A stretch of 64,000 nucleotides of DNA from contig SJOL01003782.1 in NCBI GenBank assembly GCA_004794785.1, positions 119,245 to 183,244 on the forward strand. Direction: 5' to 3'. Shown here piece after piece: positions 1-13,829 of the stretch (positions are counted from its first letter, which is position 1; each line of letters starts with the position of its first letter). The notes beneath the pieces are model-generated. The model was not told where the DNA came from and did not search any database. It was given only the letters and a program-made list of their open reading frames with translations. Source of the stretch: Opisthorchis felineus (taxonomy: Eukaryota; Platyhelminthes; Trematoda; Opisthorchiida; Opisthorchiidae). A program made the translations under genes and the position numbers.

Positions 1-325
1 CCCCATCAGCATGCTCTCCACATATCGGGAAATGAAACCTATTATTATTATATCGTATTATGCCCACCGGTTATGACGCTGCCCCTTTTCTACACAGTCC
101 CCTGTACTCACAACCCTTCAGTCATACTTTTATTTTGACTGTAATATTATGATCATGCCTGACGGTATGCCACCCACCAGTTGGGAATGAACATTATTAT
201 TATTATTATTAGTGTCCCCCTTCCGAGCATTCCCCTGTACCCACAAACCCCGCCAGTCATTTTTTGTTCTGACTGTAACATTATGATCATGCCTGACGGC
301 ATGCCACCCACCAGTTGGGAAAAAA

Positions 326-371
<46 letters not shown>

Positions 372-431
372 GATGAGTAAGCTGCTTGAGCGCGGGCTGT
401 TCGCAGCGCTGATCAAAAGTTCGTTGTTGGG
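1..431. repeat. Tandemly duplicated segment with (ATT)n tails
   Basis: Two diverged copies of a segment of about 130-150 bp lie head to tail (about 72-213 and 214-372). Each contains a CCCCTGTAC(C/T)CACAA stretch, then TTATGATCATGCCTGACGG and CCACCCACCAGTTGGGAA, and each ends in a run of ATT trinucleotides. The first run is short; the second is about 14 units. An (ATT)n tail is what a retroposed element leaves, so this may be two tandem 3' ends of an unnamed retroelement. The small reading frames through the tails are translated microsatellite, not genes. Confidence 0.6.
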
Positions 432-3400
432 CGGTTAACGGTTACAAATACTATCCGGAATAACCTGCATTTTTGCGGGACACACGTCGCTAGTTCACCT
501 CAATAAGTGCAAATCAGCTGTACTGTGCTTCTTGGTCATTCAGGGTGCATTGGTTTTACTCAAGGATCGAAACTCTAGCTTGCTTTTAAGGCAGGCTTCA
601 AATATTTTACCAGAGCCAGCACCCCCAATTCTTTTACCGGATGATCTGCTTGGCCGCTCCCCTCCAGACTACCCCAGAATCCTTGAAACTTTCGGCCTCC
701 TCGACAAGTTCCGGCACAACCTTCAGCATTTCAGGCATTTCTGGGCGCGGTTATTTAACAATCATAATCAAACCGTCGGCTTACCTAACGAACGACTTCC
801 CGATAACCTCTTTAAAGCGCCGCACTTTGGGGTTGCTCTGGAGAGCCGTCTTGTCTGAAATAGCACTAGACTTTGCTCACGAGACGAGAAACTTTCCATT
901 GTAACCCATGTATGTTTGCCGCATATTCGTCAGCAAATGGCCAAACATTCATCGCACTCCCAGAATTCCTAGTTGTTCGGGTGTCCAAAATGATTGCAAC
1001 TGCGATGGGTTCTGTGATACTGGAAAAAGGTTGTATTTTGGACAACCACCCTAACGGAAGTGTTTGTAGCTGTTTTTTCAAAATTTATTTCCTGAGTTAG
1101 ATGTTTCCATGACTTGATTTCAAGCTACCTTACTACTATTAAAGTGTACCTAATATAGATCCAGCCTCCGCGGCGTATTCAAAACCATCGTTTGCAGCTT
1201 TGTCAGACCAAGATGGAAAACGTCTCAACTCAAGGGTTCTTGTTGGTCGAGGTTCTGTGGCATCTGTCTCCTGGATATTAGATCTGCGAAAGTTGGGCGG
1301 CCCATCCACCAAGTCCATCCAGCCACCTCCTCAGCCATGGCTTGGAACACCAGACTTACAACTATTTTTGCCGTCCATTAATCATCTGGGAATGTAGATA
1401 TCGGGAACTCTGAATACCCGTAGCACAGCAACTCATGGCATTATCAGGGATCCTTAGAATATTTGCGCATAAACAACGGTTATTTTCATTCGTGATTCTC
1501 CTAGAGCATTTTAGTGCGGTGGGCCGCTCAAGGCCTAGAGTCAAACAGCCTGCCAGCAATCTCCGCCCCTACGTCGACTTTACTCATTTTTTCTTTTACG
1601 GGGCTAGGAATTTCAATGTTTTCAGTTTGAATTTTCATTTGAGCTCGGTTTTTATCTTGCATACAAATTCCGCAACGATGTCTTGAATTGAGTTTGTACT
1701 CCCGTTCCACCAATCAACGAAGCCACAAACGCAAGTAAAACTTGAATTCTGTAAGGATATCACTGTTGTAGGTATAATTTCTTCCGGCAAGCCATTTAAT
1801 GCTGTTGTTTTAATTTTGAACTTAAATGCATATAAATGGCACAGGAAACAAAGCGAAATCCCCTGATTCTGCATACTTTGCTTCGGTGCTTCCTGTAATT
1901 TTAGCAACGTAATTAACGAGGATATTTTGCACGAAATTTTGAAACAACAAAGTTTTATGTACTCGTTCGATTGCAAGATGGTCTGTGTGGAAATGCACTG
2001 TTATCCTTTGAAGACCACATATCAATCAATATATTATCAGTTCAATCCTTTGAACCAGTTCAAAGCATTAGGTCACATCATAGCTTATTATTCTTCACAT
2101 GCAGTTGCCTACATTGCACCATTCCGCTACTTTTACCCCGCTCCATATATTTTAGGAGGTAATCTTTTGAATACGTGTTTGCTCTCGCTGGTTTGTTTTC
2201 TCGAAATGAAGCACCCGTTTTCCGGGCTTATCCAGCATCCATCCGAAATTATTCTGCGCAAGTCATCACCCCTAAGCGGTGGCAAAAACTTGGCCCAGCA
2301 GCTTCAAACTGAGGGTATATGCGGCTTAGCCTTAACTTTCTGGGCGTCCAGGATAATCACCAATTTTTGTTGAGAAGCAGTATTTTTTCCGACAACCCAG
2401 GCATTCACATTCTTTTTAACATTCTTGGTGAATTTGCGAGGCTGGTCTAATTATCCTACAGCTAATGCTGTATTCCATATAAGAGGAAAAGTTTAGGCTG
2501 TTTAGTCTCTATTGTCACAATAACTGATTTTATTTAATCTTGCACGCCGTAATTCAAGGTTCTCAAGCCTATTGCTTTGTCGGATTGGATTGCATCTCCG
2601 TCGTTCTCAAGGGAAGTGTCGCACTAAGGCACAATTTTCTAACCGGTGGAAAACCTATAGTTCGCTCACATAGCAGAGACTGAGGATATGTTATGAGATA
2701 TTTTGCGAGCTGCTCCCGGGATTCTGTGGAGTGTTTCCATTTTGGATGAAAGCGAGTTCAGCAGTGGTATATTGCGTTTTAAGATTAGGAGTAGTGATCT
2801 CGATGGTCACACCGCTTGTGAGGTACTTCTTCGGTTTCCTATTTGAAAATCTGCGAGAACCCATGACGTAGAAACACCCCATCATATCCTGGAGACGATC
2901 CCAAATAAGCGACCATCACTGGCCGGACAACTCGAATTGGAAAACGTCGGGTTATACTATTTTTCTTGCCAATCTTCAGATATACGACCCAAAAACTCTT
3001 GGAAATCGTACATAAAATAAGGTCGAAATGTGCGCTAAAATATGCTCAATCCAAACACTTTGAAAAACCAACAATTTCTCAGATTACTGCCATTTTTATG
3101 AAATTTTAATAACCCGCTTTCGTGGCACGCATTTCAATTTTACTTATGCTAATTCGTGTCTGCTTCCCGGTTGACCGATGGATTCCATGATAGTGTGTTA
3201 TTTATGCGTTATTTTTGTGATGACCCAGAACGACTTCTCTGAAAGGGAAATCAGACCACTTGTTTTACGCAATATATGCCTCCAAGAGGCTCACGTCAGG
3301 CGCTTTTTTCAACCTACCACCGACCTCATTCAATGCTCGCTTCTTATTTCGGCAAATAGTGTAAATATTTATACGTTGACTGGCTTCTGATGAAATCTGT

Positions 3401-6400
3401 GATGCTCCACTATAGGAAAAACTGCACGGCGCGTTTTGACGGTCCCGAAATTGGATGTGCGGATCTGTTCTTGTGATGACTTGGTGAAACATGCCTCAGA
3501 AGTAAAAGCGAGAAAACTGGAACCAAAGGTCTATTCGTTTTGATGCAGGGCGTCGGGCTTGTCACCGACATCAACGTACAGAATGGACTGGTCACAAAAT
3601 GCATAGGTATTTCAGCAGCGGTAACTGCGAATTCGTCGCTGGATATGAGTTTCCTTTTTCCATTTTTTTCCATTTTATCTAGACCTTTTTGAGCTAAACA
3701 CCAACAGTTTTTAATGGCGGGACAAATGTGTTTAGATGTGATTTTCCACCGAGTAAGCACAAACTAAAATTGTCATCATTTCACACATCCACTGAGTACC
3801 ATGAGTGTTAACATTTTTTAGTAACTTGACCGTTGGTATTGCCATCAGAAACACCTGCCTGTAATGTGCCACGGTATCTAGGCGTATGGCGACTCCTAGC
3901 CTATTGGGTACAATTGCTGCCGCTTGACTGTACTATAATAGTCCGTTGATTTTGGGACCTATTCTAGTTTAGGGTTCACTGAGGAGTGGGTGTACTCCTT
4001 TAGCGCACCGGTGCCGTCTCCCAGACATAGCGGCTGGACGCTAAATTGGGAAACCCGCAAAGCCATGTGAACCTCAGCCAGGACAACCATGGCAAGTATG
4101 TATACCATAATTTCAGTTCATTCAGTTCATTCGGACATGGTTTCGCACCTCGAATAAATGGGTGATCCCGAGTCTCTATACTCTGTGTCTTGGACGAAAA
4201 GTTTTAGGTATTTCACTGGGTTTCAGGAGGATCATTACATCGTGTTACTGTCTTGTTTGTGCATACTGAAGTGAGCAAACTAATAGTGAAAAAAACGTCC
4301 AAAACAATTTGTCTGTTGCCTGAAAATTTGTCCGCTGCACTACAAGCTGCTAAAATTTTAAGTCGAAAATGGCGTGATGTTTGCGAAACTTCCCGATGTC
4401 AAAAACAGCTTGGGAGAAATTAATTTCAGTCCGCACCCGAAAGTGGGCATTTCTACCTCATTTAATATTTGAAAAACACAAGAGTAAAGAGCCGCATAAC
4501 CTTTTTCAGTGCAGAACTGTTTTCAAATTTTGCTTCCCCGCGGTGAGCCCACATAAGTGCGTAGGCTCACAGTCATTCACTAGTGACACTAACTTTTATT
4601 CCCAATAACTTGGGCTGGAAACTAGCTTCAGACTTCAGCAAACTGGTGAGAACACTGTACAAGGCTGTATTTCATTTACGGCCCAAACGTAAGCCATGAT
4701 TTTGCTCCGTTCGGCCTTCAAAGTGTTGCCACCTTGCCAGCAGTCCAATCAGAATATAGGTGACGAAATCAAGACAGCACCAGAAGTACCTTTTTGTGGT
4801 AATTGGAGAGAAAATCTCTTTGATTCCCACTTGCTGGACCAATAAGTGAACAAAAACTGGTGACATGACCAGTGTGACAGAAATGAGTTGTAACGTCCTG
4901 ACGTCACAGTATTTTCACGCGTTGAACGCATCATCCACAAAAATCAGAACACCATGCATTTAGATCACCATAACTACCAAGAACAACAGTACAATTAACA
5001 GAAATTTAAACCTCAGCGGATATTCCAGGGTGAGACACGTTTTCCACGAACGTAATCGTCCATCAAAATAGGCTTAAACACAGGTAAGCAAACGTATTGC
5101 GGCTGAGCCTTGCGGCCCAAGGGACCACCAGTGGATAAGATTAATGGGCATTGCACTAAAAATTTCCGTAATGAGCAAAACTCTCTCATTTTATCACCGC
5201 AATAACGTTGTAGAACGCAGGTATTGATATGGAGATACAAAAGAGAACAATGGACATCAGGCCAAACAGCACATTTTTGAACCGATTTAAGCCTGAAGCT
5301 GCTGGAGTAGCCTGTTTTGTTTGTAATTCACATCCGCATTTTGATTTCAGTGGTAGTCTTCAAAACGGTGCCCCAAAGCACAAGGATCTCCGTCTTTCAC
5401 GGTGTCTTTCAATATATAAATGAACAGCTGCATGACTAGTTTGTGAATTATTGAATGTGCCACGGAAGTATTTGCTCCTTGGCGTATCGCAAACTCAGTG
5501 TTTTTTTGTAGCTGTAAGACAAGCGTAATTTCATATTACAAAAACTACGGAGCTTGGGCCAATCAATATGCGAAAAAATATCACCTCATTTATGATGGTC
5601 CATGTCATCTTCTCAAAGTAAAGGAACACAAGATTCCGGTGTAGGAAAGATATCCAGTATTTAACACGTAACGTTTCAGTTTATTTCGTGAAAATGCTCT
5701 GCTGCTTTTGAAAAACCACACAAGGGAGTGTTCCTATTTCAGCGATCTCAACCGCTGGCCAACCTCACTTGACAAGGTCTCTGGAGGAATCCGATGGCCC
5801 TGAACGAAACACTGACTCCAGCCGTTGGTATAAGAAACGCAGCGTGAGGTTTCACTCATTCGATGCAGCAGGTTGGCTGGCCCGAAAGGTTTTCCATCCT
5901 CCACTTTCCGAAGTGTGTAAACGAAGACACGGCGTGCAGTCTGGTAAATCTACTTTACTTACCACAAACAGAAGCGGAATGCCGGTTGGCTGTGACGCTT
6001 CTTCACCGGTTCCAATCTTCCAAAAGAGTATGGGGACATCCTGAAACAGCCGTTGTTGCACCAGACTCGTGGCCATAACGCCAAAAGAGGTCTGTAGAGT
6101 TGTCTTGCTTTGGTCAAACAATAGGCGGGAGTGGTGAAATCGTGAGAATTAAGCTGCGCTTTTTCTTGGCCGGCGATCCATTGATTATATCCTCACATGC
6201 CAAGCTGAACTGTCGTTCGTTTTTTATCTCAGAGGTACCTATGGCTCTCTGGATTTTCACGAACCATTAGGGGCCTGGTGATGAGGGCTGCCCATCTGAA
6301 TTTTTTACCTTTTGCGAAGGTATGTTATAGCAACTTCTGTGGCTGCGCATGTGTTCACCGTACGCTACCCCCTGAGTTCACCACCCCGCGTTGTGAAGAA

Positions 6401-9400
6401 AGGCTGCCCCCGTCACAATTCCTGTTGAGCTTTACCATCTATGAATATTTGTTTCCTTCCCCCAAAACTAACTTAATCGATCTTCGAACATCTGTGGCCC
6501 CAGGACATCTGATGTGTCTAATGGAAGCATGCGGATATACGGCGGATGGTGGTTTCCCTTGGAAGACGAGGGACTTATATTGCGCTGCTCAGGCTCGTTG
6601 GGGGATAATCCTCCTGGCGGAGCTCACTTTTACAGTCCTGAGGCGGGCGGAAACCGACGTGAGGCGGACAACCGTGGCAGCATTAAAACACTCACAACTG
6701 ATCTCCGTTGAGTTGAGAACTGACGCCGTCCCAGTAACTCGCCTCATTGGTGGTTGATGACGCTAAAAGACGGGATTCAGTGGCATTTTAGCATCAAGCC
6801 TATGAATCTCAGCAATGTATTACCCATTTCATAGGACAACTAGGCTGATTTGATATCTACCAACCGATTACTATATCTGCTCAGACACCATTTTTCGGCC
6901 AACATAGCTGTGTCAGCCGGAACCAGCTTGTCCTTGGTGAGCGGTGTATAGATGACAGACCGAACGCAGTGTAACTGCGCAGAAAACTCTTAGCAAGGTA
7001 GTTGAAAAACCGTAATCTTCCGTGTTGCGGATAACTCGATCCCGGAAAGCAATCAGCTTATCGGCTTCAGTGGCCCGGCTGCATACTGAGTTCGCTTGGT
7101 GATTATCTACAGAGACCAGCATTTTTATTCGCACCTCCGCCAGTTCGACGCGATCTGCCGCGCGGAAAACTTGCGACTTGGCGGGAGGGTGTGAAATATA
7201 TTCCGAGCTGCTCGTGTGTTGGTGATGTGACCCGCCTTCTAAAACAAAGTTAGCTTGACTTTACCTGTACTAAACTGAAGATACCGCAAGAAGTGGCGCC
7301 CACAAGAAGCCAATGGTGTTTGTAGTGACAAGTTACAACTGGGTCCCGTACCCATCGAAAATTCTTTTCAAGCCAAGGGTTTTCACAGAATTAAATGAGC
7401 CTTTCGGTTCTAAGGCTGTTAGGAGCAATTCCTATATTAATGCTGCTGTCTGTTTTGATCTTGTTGGAGCTCTATCCACGGAAAGTCATTCTTTAAGATG
7501 TATGTGGCTCATCATTACGTTTTGCGAAGCAACACCCATGTCTTTCTTTGGCTTGCTGATCTGCTCTCTACGGTGCATCAAAGGGCGCAATGGTTTGAGG
7601 CAAACTTTTGTGGAGACAAACCCAAATTACTACAACAGACTTAAAGGGCCATCACATATTTCTCACTAGATTACGCAAACATCTCCGTGGGGGGGGGCGA
7701 GACGTACCGAGCCACAAATGCTCGGTCCCGACTGATTGGTATTCCCGTCAATCAGGGCATGCCTTCATATGTTTCGTCGCCGTCCCTCGACACACCCTTC
7801 CAAGCAATGCGGTAGAGCACTATTTAGAGCGGTTTGCCACGGGGCATACCCACATTACGTACGTTTCCCTTCCAATTGACACCCAGATGGGACGTATAAC
7901 GGCTCAGGGCGCTGCTGCCCGATAACGGCCCTTCCCGTCGTCAGCGATCATGGAAACCTGGGACCAGGTACAAATAATTCTGGCTGTATCCTTTTTCATG
8001 GATGCATGTGAAGTTTGTCCTGTGCTCCATGCAAGGCGTTCTCATTGTAAAGCCGCAACCTGCCACCCAAAGTTCGATTCGAATGACATGATCGCTCGTG
8101 CATCTAACGTGCACTACGTGCGTGAGGTTTTATTCGGCCTTGCGACCCCCGTGGGCAGCGAATATCATGTTCTCGAATCAGCACCCCATTATCATATGGG
8201 TATGGTGGTGGCATTTTAGCCAGTCCATCCCTCTCGGCTTTCTGAACGGCAGTGAAACGATCTGTCTGATAATGAGACTGTGAACTGAAGGCTGGAGACG
8301 CCCGGCACAGGATAGTGGTCTATTGGCGGAATTCAGCAAGACAGACGGAGATGAGAGAGACAAGTCGTGAAATTAATAGCCTCTGTGATGCGTGAGCTTC
8401 GACTGTCCTCCCGTTTGGCTGTCACCCTAACGACAAGAAAGTCCCCATAACAATGTTTTACTGTGAACGGATTGTCACCGCACGCCGTCATTTCGTTGGA
8501 AACGATACCAAGGGGTTGCTGCAAGAGTGACAGCTCATAAAATTAACCCAGTCATAAGCGATGGAGGCCTGTGTATTTGGCGAATTAACAAGTAACGCCG
8601 AATTGAACCCCATTGAAAGTTGAGGAGCAGTCAATCTTCCCGCCGGTTTCATGCGCCCATCCGACGCTTTTCATGCAAGTATGGTCAGAACCTGTGGCAT
8701 GTTGTAGAGCAACCGGCGTACCACTGGTGTATACCAGGGAGAGTTTTCATTGACCGGGTGGTTCCCTCCTGAATGAAGGGTCACGGCATCTGTCAGAGTG
8801 TTGTTAGGCTTTTTTTGCGCGAGCTCCTGAGATTTCTCTTCAACACAAACTTGTGGCCTCTTCAAACACACCTGCTGCGCCCGGGGTTCCGATAGAGGCA
8901 GTGGCACTGAAAGTACCAATCGTCAAAAAACCAACTTGGTGCGGGGGATTTTCTTGGGATCCATGTGGATTTGGAAGTTTGGATACCGTATTGGACTGAA
9001 AGGGCTGAGGATCTCCAATCATTGCAACACCAAATCTGAGACTTATAACGGGCTGGCACTCAATAGCAAGCTTCTGAAGTGACAGCTTTGGATCCTGTCT
9101 TATTTGATTTGGAAGCCGACTTCGAATGTTTGTATCTTGTGGCGACTGAAAGCTGGCCACCCGAATTGCTCCTATGTTATTATGCTGAACATGAGGCACT
9201 CAGATCCTTTGTCGACCACACCGGCATGCATGGCAAAATCTTCAGTCAAATTCCTGGTTATCTGGAGATACTGACAATAAGCGTTGAACGAGAAGCTTTG
9301 CCTACAGAATACTCGGGCCAGAATCTTGATAGCATCTGCAAAGGCAAGGTCACGTAAGTTCGGTTTGTATAAATCTTGCGAACAGTTCAATTTCAGCAGT

Positions 9401-11424
9401 TCTCAGATAATATAACGGAAGTCGAGCTCCCCATGTATCTAAAGAACAAACAAAGTCGGTTTGAAACATATTCCCATATTTTTGAAGCTATTTTGGAAAG
9501 CTTTAGCATCCAGATTTAACTTCCGTCTGGAAACGATGACGTCACTGAGCTGGATTGGGTCATAAAGCGCAACTCCATACCCGGAAAACAAGGCTAACCT
9601 TTACCTTACATCATGATAACCGTACGCGTCTTCGCTCACCTCGCTACGTATCGTGCCTGCTAGGCCCGTGCCTATGTGCGAATCTGAATTAGACCTCAAC
9701 AATGCAGGATAGCTTAATCCAACGGCCAACGACGGTCATTCATACCGATATATGTACACGTACCAGCTTACCCTGGCTACTTACAGTAACTGCCTGACAC
9801 GTACATATGCACGCAGCTGATTATAAGGCGTCCACCATACATGAGACCTAATCCAACGGCCAACCACGGTCCTTCAAACATACACGTCTACTGTCTGCTA
9901 AGCCCATGCCTAAAAAATACACAAACATCCTTGGCGAACGGTGCTTTTATTTATTGGTTGCACCGATACAAACGTAACGTGTGGTAAATCCAGTCATCGT
10001 TTTCAGAAAGACGCTTTAACTCGACAGGATTTCTGAAAAGAAGAATGTACAGTCGATTACAATATCATTGAATATCACAGTATTATTGAAAACACACAGT
10101 TGAACAAAGTTTTAGAGGCTAACAAACCAAGTGCCTAATGAATCCCCTTGTCCACAACGCCTGATATGTGTCAGAAGCTGGAGTCTTACTGCTATGAGGG
10201 CAAACATACGACTTGCTCAAGTAGTCCCATTGTCACTAATGAGGGATCCGCGTGTGCACCGATGATTCGATTGCGAGATTCAGTGATCATGTGTATTATT
10301 GGACGCCGCGAAATTAAAGTGTATACATGTCCGTCATAAGATCAAGTGGTATAGGCTTATCCCCAGGATCAAGGACCTGATGCGTGCCAAAACGTGCACG
10401 CCAGCCAAACGTGCCATGGATGTAGCCATGGCGACGATCTAGTGAGTGGGCAGCTACTTGCTGTCAAAACAGCTCATTTAGAGCACTAAATCAAAACTTC
10501 ACTCTGCTTCTGCTTCTCGATACTGATACCATGTGGCTTAATAGAATCAACAGCTCGTCGTCCCCATCGTAACTTGTAGCGGTTGAAGAATACTCAACGG
10601 CAGGCGCACTCTAACCAACTAGGCGCTTCTTTTTGGGAAGCCGATGAGCTCCCATTCTTGTGTTTGTTAACCGACACTTTTGTGATCATCATCCGTTGTA
10701 CACGAGAAAGCTTGCACATCTCAGACACACATAACATGTTGAAAGCAGCTTGCTATTTTGGGCTACTCTAAGGCTCTATTTCATGTCTCTCATATACTTT
10801 TGGGCTTTAACGAAATCATCGTTCATGCCGAAGTCTTGCGACACATCTTCACTTACAAAATCATGCCTACAATGTCCGAATAGATGAGCTACTAAGACTG
10901 CTACTCCTGATACGAAGGAACTGTCCCTGATAATGACGATGGTCTAGCTAGAAACTGCAAGGTTACTAAATCTCATTGCACGGGAACAAACATCCTTTCA
11001 CACACATCCAAGTAACGTACACCGCCACAATTTCGCCAATCCCGCCATTGTTCTTCACGCGGTGGATGAACCCTGACTAGACTTACTACAAATACATACT
11101 GTCGTCTGTGATAGGAGTGTGAAGGCGTCAAATGGTTCGACCCAGGCGAAAAGAATATCCACATTTATAGTAGCAACGATGCTTGCTTCTCTCCGATACT
11201 GGTTGATGACATTGGCAGACGTAGCCCAGTTGCGCAATCGATGGCACTCATGCATCAAAGCTGTCGCCTTCAATGCGTAGATATCCAGTTCCGAAATAAC
11301 TGAAAATGTCATCACCTCAAATGCTTGGATGTACAAAACACACTCTCGCATTCCGGCGACTCAAACTGTAGCAGCTGGAAACAATGTGCTCATTGTACAC
11401 CGCCTATAGCCGAGAAATTGTACT
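432..11424. other. Long stretch with no recognisable gene
   Basis: I read both strands and found no protein family I can name. The longest open frames (for example 1927-2373 plus, 3410-3760 minus, 6278-6757 plus, 8840-9199 minus) are 100-160 codons, overlap open frames on the other strand, and show no conserved motif, signal peptide or exon structure. The stretch may hold old transposon remnants too diverged to recognise by eye, or exons of an unidentified gene. A local duplication at about 9640-9915 is listed separately. Confidence 0.5.
9640..9915. repeat. Local imperfect duplication
   Basis: Two blocks share the phrases CTAATCCAACGGCCAAC(G/C)ACGGTC (near 9714 and 9848) and CTGCTA(G/A)GCCC(G/A)TGCCTA (near 9656 and 9896), with CATTCATACC against CTTCAAACATAC in between. 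The order and spacing of the shared phrases suggest a degenerate repeat of roughly 130-145 bp or fragments of a dispersed repeat. No coding potential is seen. Confidence 0.45.
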
Positions 11425-12060
11425 GAATTTTGGTGCGAAACCAACAACACGAACGCCACCGATATTGATCAGCCGCCATTTCTTACAATGTCTCGAATCC
11501 ATCGGAGGAGGGGTCACGGGGATTCCATCCTGAGATGCGGGCCGCAATCCGACATAAAAATCATCGTAATCTCTTTCACAATCTTCTGCCAAGTCATACG
11601 TTGTCCACCTTGTTGTTTGCGCCATTCTGAAGGAGGCACGGAGAACAACACTCTCGGTAGACGGGGTTTCGGCATGCGTAGCACATGACCAAGCCACAAC
11701 AGTTGATGGTGCTGGATGGTTTCGGCGATTGGATTGTCTGCCGCACAACCAAATACCCGTTACTAATCCGCTGACGCCACCCAAAACTGGCAACTCTTCC
11801 GGGGCATCAGTGGTCAAAAACCCGAAAAAACCTCACATTATCTGTCCGCAGAGGCCATGTTTTGCAGTCATACAACAAAACAGCCCTTACTGTTGCCTGA
11901 TACACGCGACCCTGAAGACCCAACGATATGTCTTTTTGACACCACAAGTGACCCGACCGTGATTAGAGCCATTGAGTTTCGCGCGCTGAATCCGTCAGAC
12001 ATAGTCTAGTCAGAGGTAATCCAACTTTCGAGGTAAAATTCTCCACAACATCATACAATT
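11425..12060 (-). mobile_element. RTE-clade LINE fragment, C-terminal part of pol
   Basis: Read on the minus strand, the segment gives the C-terminal region of an RTE (SR2-like) polyprotein: [19 protein letters not shown], then a [19 protein letters not shown] stretch, in more than one frame because of indels. Its sequence matches the 3' part of the longer copy at 31735-34800, so both belong to one subfamily. The upstream end reaches the region that in intact copies encodes the YLGSCI-like strand after the reverse-transcriptase core. The copy is 5'-truncated, frameshifted and dead. No 3' tail is visible. Confidence 0.8.
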
Positions 12061-12089
12061 CTTAAATGCAACGTCGTTGACATAGTTAC

Positions 12090-12290
12090 ATGGCATAGCC
12101 AACGCGGCTTCTTTTTCTGGACACATTCTTTGATGGAAGTCTTCTTTGGACAACCAAGAACGCCCTTTCTAATTGCCTCGTTGCGGATTGTCCGACACCA
12201 ACCCGCACGAGCTACGGCCTTGAGGGAACCATTACCGAACCCCTGAAAACATCTAAGTTCCCCTTCTTGAGCAAGGTTAGTAAGGATTCA
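12090..12290 (-). mobile_element. Short RTE fragment of a second subfamily
   Basis: Nucleotides here match the segment around 57465-57650 of the RTE copy at 57014-58203, including the part encoding the [15 protein letters not shown] and [12 protein letters not shown] motifs on the minus strand. The fragment abuts a copy of a different RTE subfamily with about 30 bp between them. It may be a separate insertion or the result of rearrangement. It is non-functional. Confidence 0.7.
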
Positions 12291-13829
12291 TTTCCGCTCG
12301 GCATGGAGTAGCGGAAAACTATCCATATCCCCAGTTGACACGCCACTGTTCACTGGTAACTTATCTTCCTTTTCAGCGTTATATTGACCACCAGTACATA
12401 GTACTCTTACCGAACTGAATACTTGCCACCTAACAACCACTTTTACGCAAGCTAACTACGAAGTCACATATGCTTCAACCACGGTTTTGGGACCAATTTA
12501 CTCACCCATGCTTCATAGACAGCCATACAATTAGCCATGCCCTTATTGATGCTCCGCTTAGCTAATGCACGTCCCTCATATACACATATGGCTACACCCG
12601 TTCATAACGATCACATAACGCCATCTTATACTATCCCCACCTGAATTTCGATTACCGTTTCGAAATCGGGTAGTGTCACCTCACTACTGTAGTTACAAAA
12701 TGTAACCACTTAAACTATCTACCGTTTCGCGCCGCAGTCTATCCGATACGCGTGCCCTCTAGCAGACCCCGTCGACTTACTTTCCCACTTTGAGTTCACA
12801 ATCTACATACGGAAGTCTTATTGCCTTGGTTGAGTGGCAGCAACGAACCACCCTGTGCCCTCGATAGACCCAAGGATGTTATCGTTCCATGCTGGTCAGC
12901 CTATTGTACTGTTCAAGCTGCCCGCGAACCCACTAATTCTTAGTATACCGGTGAAGATAAAACCTTGTGTTGCACCTGATACAAGATGTGCTGGCTATGA
13001 TACAGAAATCCACCAAGCTTACTATCTGCGACGAATTCCTTGGCTTTGTGTGGCGGGACGCTTGCTGCAAAGTAGGGAAACTTTTTCTGCACAAGCCCCG
13101 AATAGCTGCTCCACCATGAGCTTGCGCGGGCAAGGACAACACCATTATTGTTTATGTACTCTTTCAAAATATTTCCAAATCCAGTACATAGGAAAACACG
13201 CAGGGAAACCAATTTCTCCGCAAAATTTTCCGCCGTCTTCACGGAGACATCCTGCAGCTCCCAAAACAGAACTTGAGTCCGCTTAAACAAATTTCAACAA
13301 AACTGCGACTCTCTGGGAAGATTTTAAGGTACCGAAGAAATACCGTCAAATGCGAAAAGTAAATGTTTCTTTGGTTCGAACAGAGAGAGATTTGGGGTGT
13401 GCGTCTAATGATCGGCGTCGTCTATTGGCTTGCAGTTTTGCCATCTACTGTATGTCAAGAGGCATATTTTCTTGAGATAGCCTTTATTGGAGACAGAGGA
13501 AGAATATGGCAACTGGATTTGTGGGGGTGTCACGGAATTTCTCACAGGGTCGCGCGAGATTCTCCGCGAGGGATCCAGATGGGGGCCGAGCCTCAAATGC
13601 TCGATCCTGATTGGTCGAATTCTAGCCACACATCCATGTCGGTTCCCGCATATTCCGTGGGACTATCGTGATTGTGCAACCGACACACATGAAAAGTACA
13701 ATCGAAGGCATTGGAAAAGTAAAAGAGACAGTATCATGCGCTACTTGTGCTCATCTGCTATCCTAACAAAGATAATGGAAAATTCTCAACGTGTTATCTG
13801 TTTAAGCAGCCCATTTGTTGTTGTTGCGA
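12291..13829. other. No recognisable gene; overlapping open frames on both strands
   Basis: The segment 12834-13290 is open for about 150 codons on the plus strand and, over nearly the same bases (13290-12940), for 116 codons on the minus strand. Neither product has a motif I recognise, no splice borders or start context favour one over the other, and codon use is not distinctive. I see nothing else in the stretch. Confidence 0.4.

Noticed and set aside
153..438. Frames with runs of Asn, Leu or Ile near the window start
   Set aside because: They are translations of an (ATT)n microsatellite on either strand, not genes.
7690..7750. Similarity to 13570-13640 (CCGAGCC(A/T)CAAATGCTCG, TGATTGGT)
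   Set aside because: The shared stretch is about 40 bp with gaps. It may be a small dispersed repeat, but two short pieces do not establish one.
12834..13290. 150-codon plus-strand frame as a gene
   Set aside because: A frame of 116 codons is open on the opposite strand over the same bases, no family motif is visible, and no splice or start context supports either.
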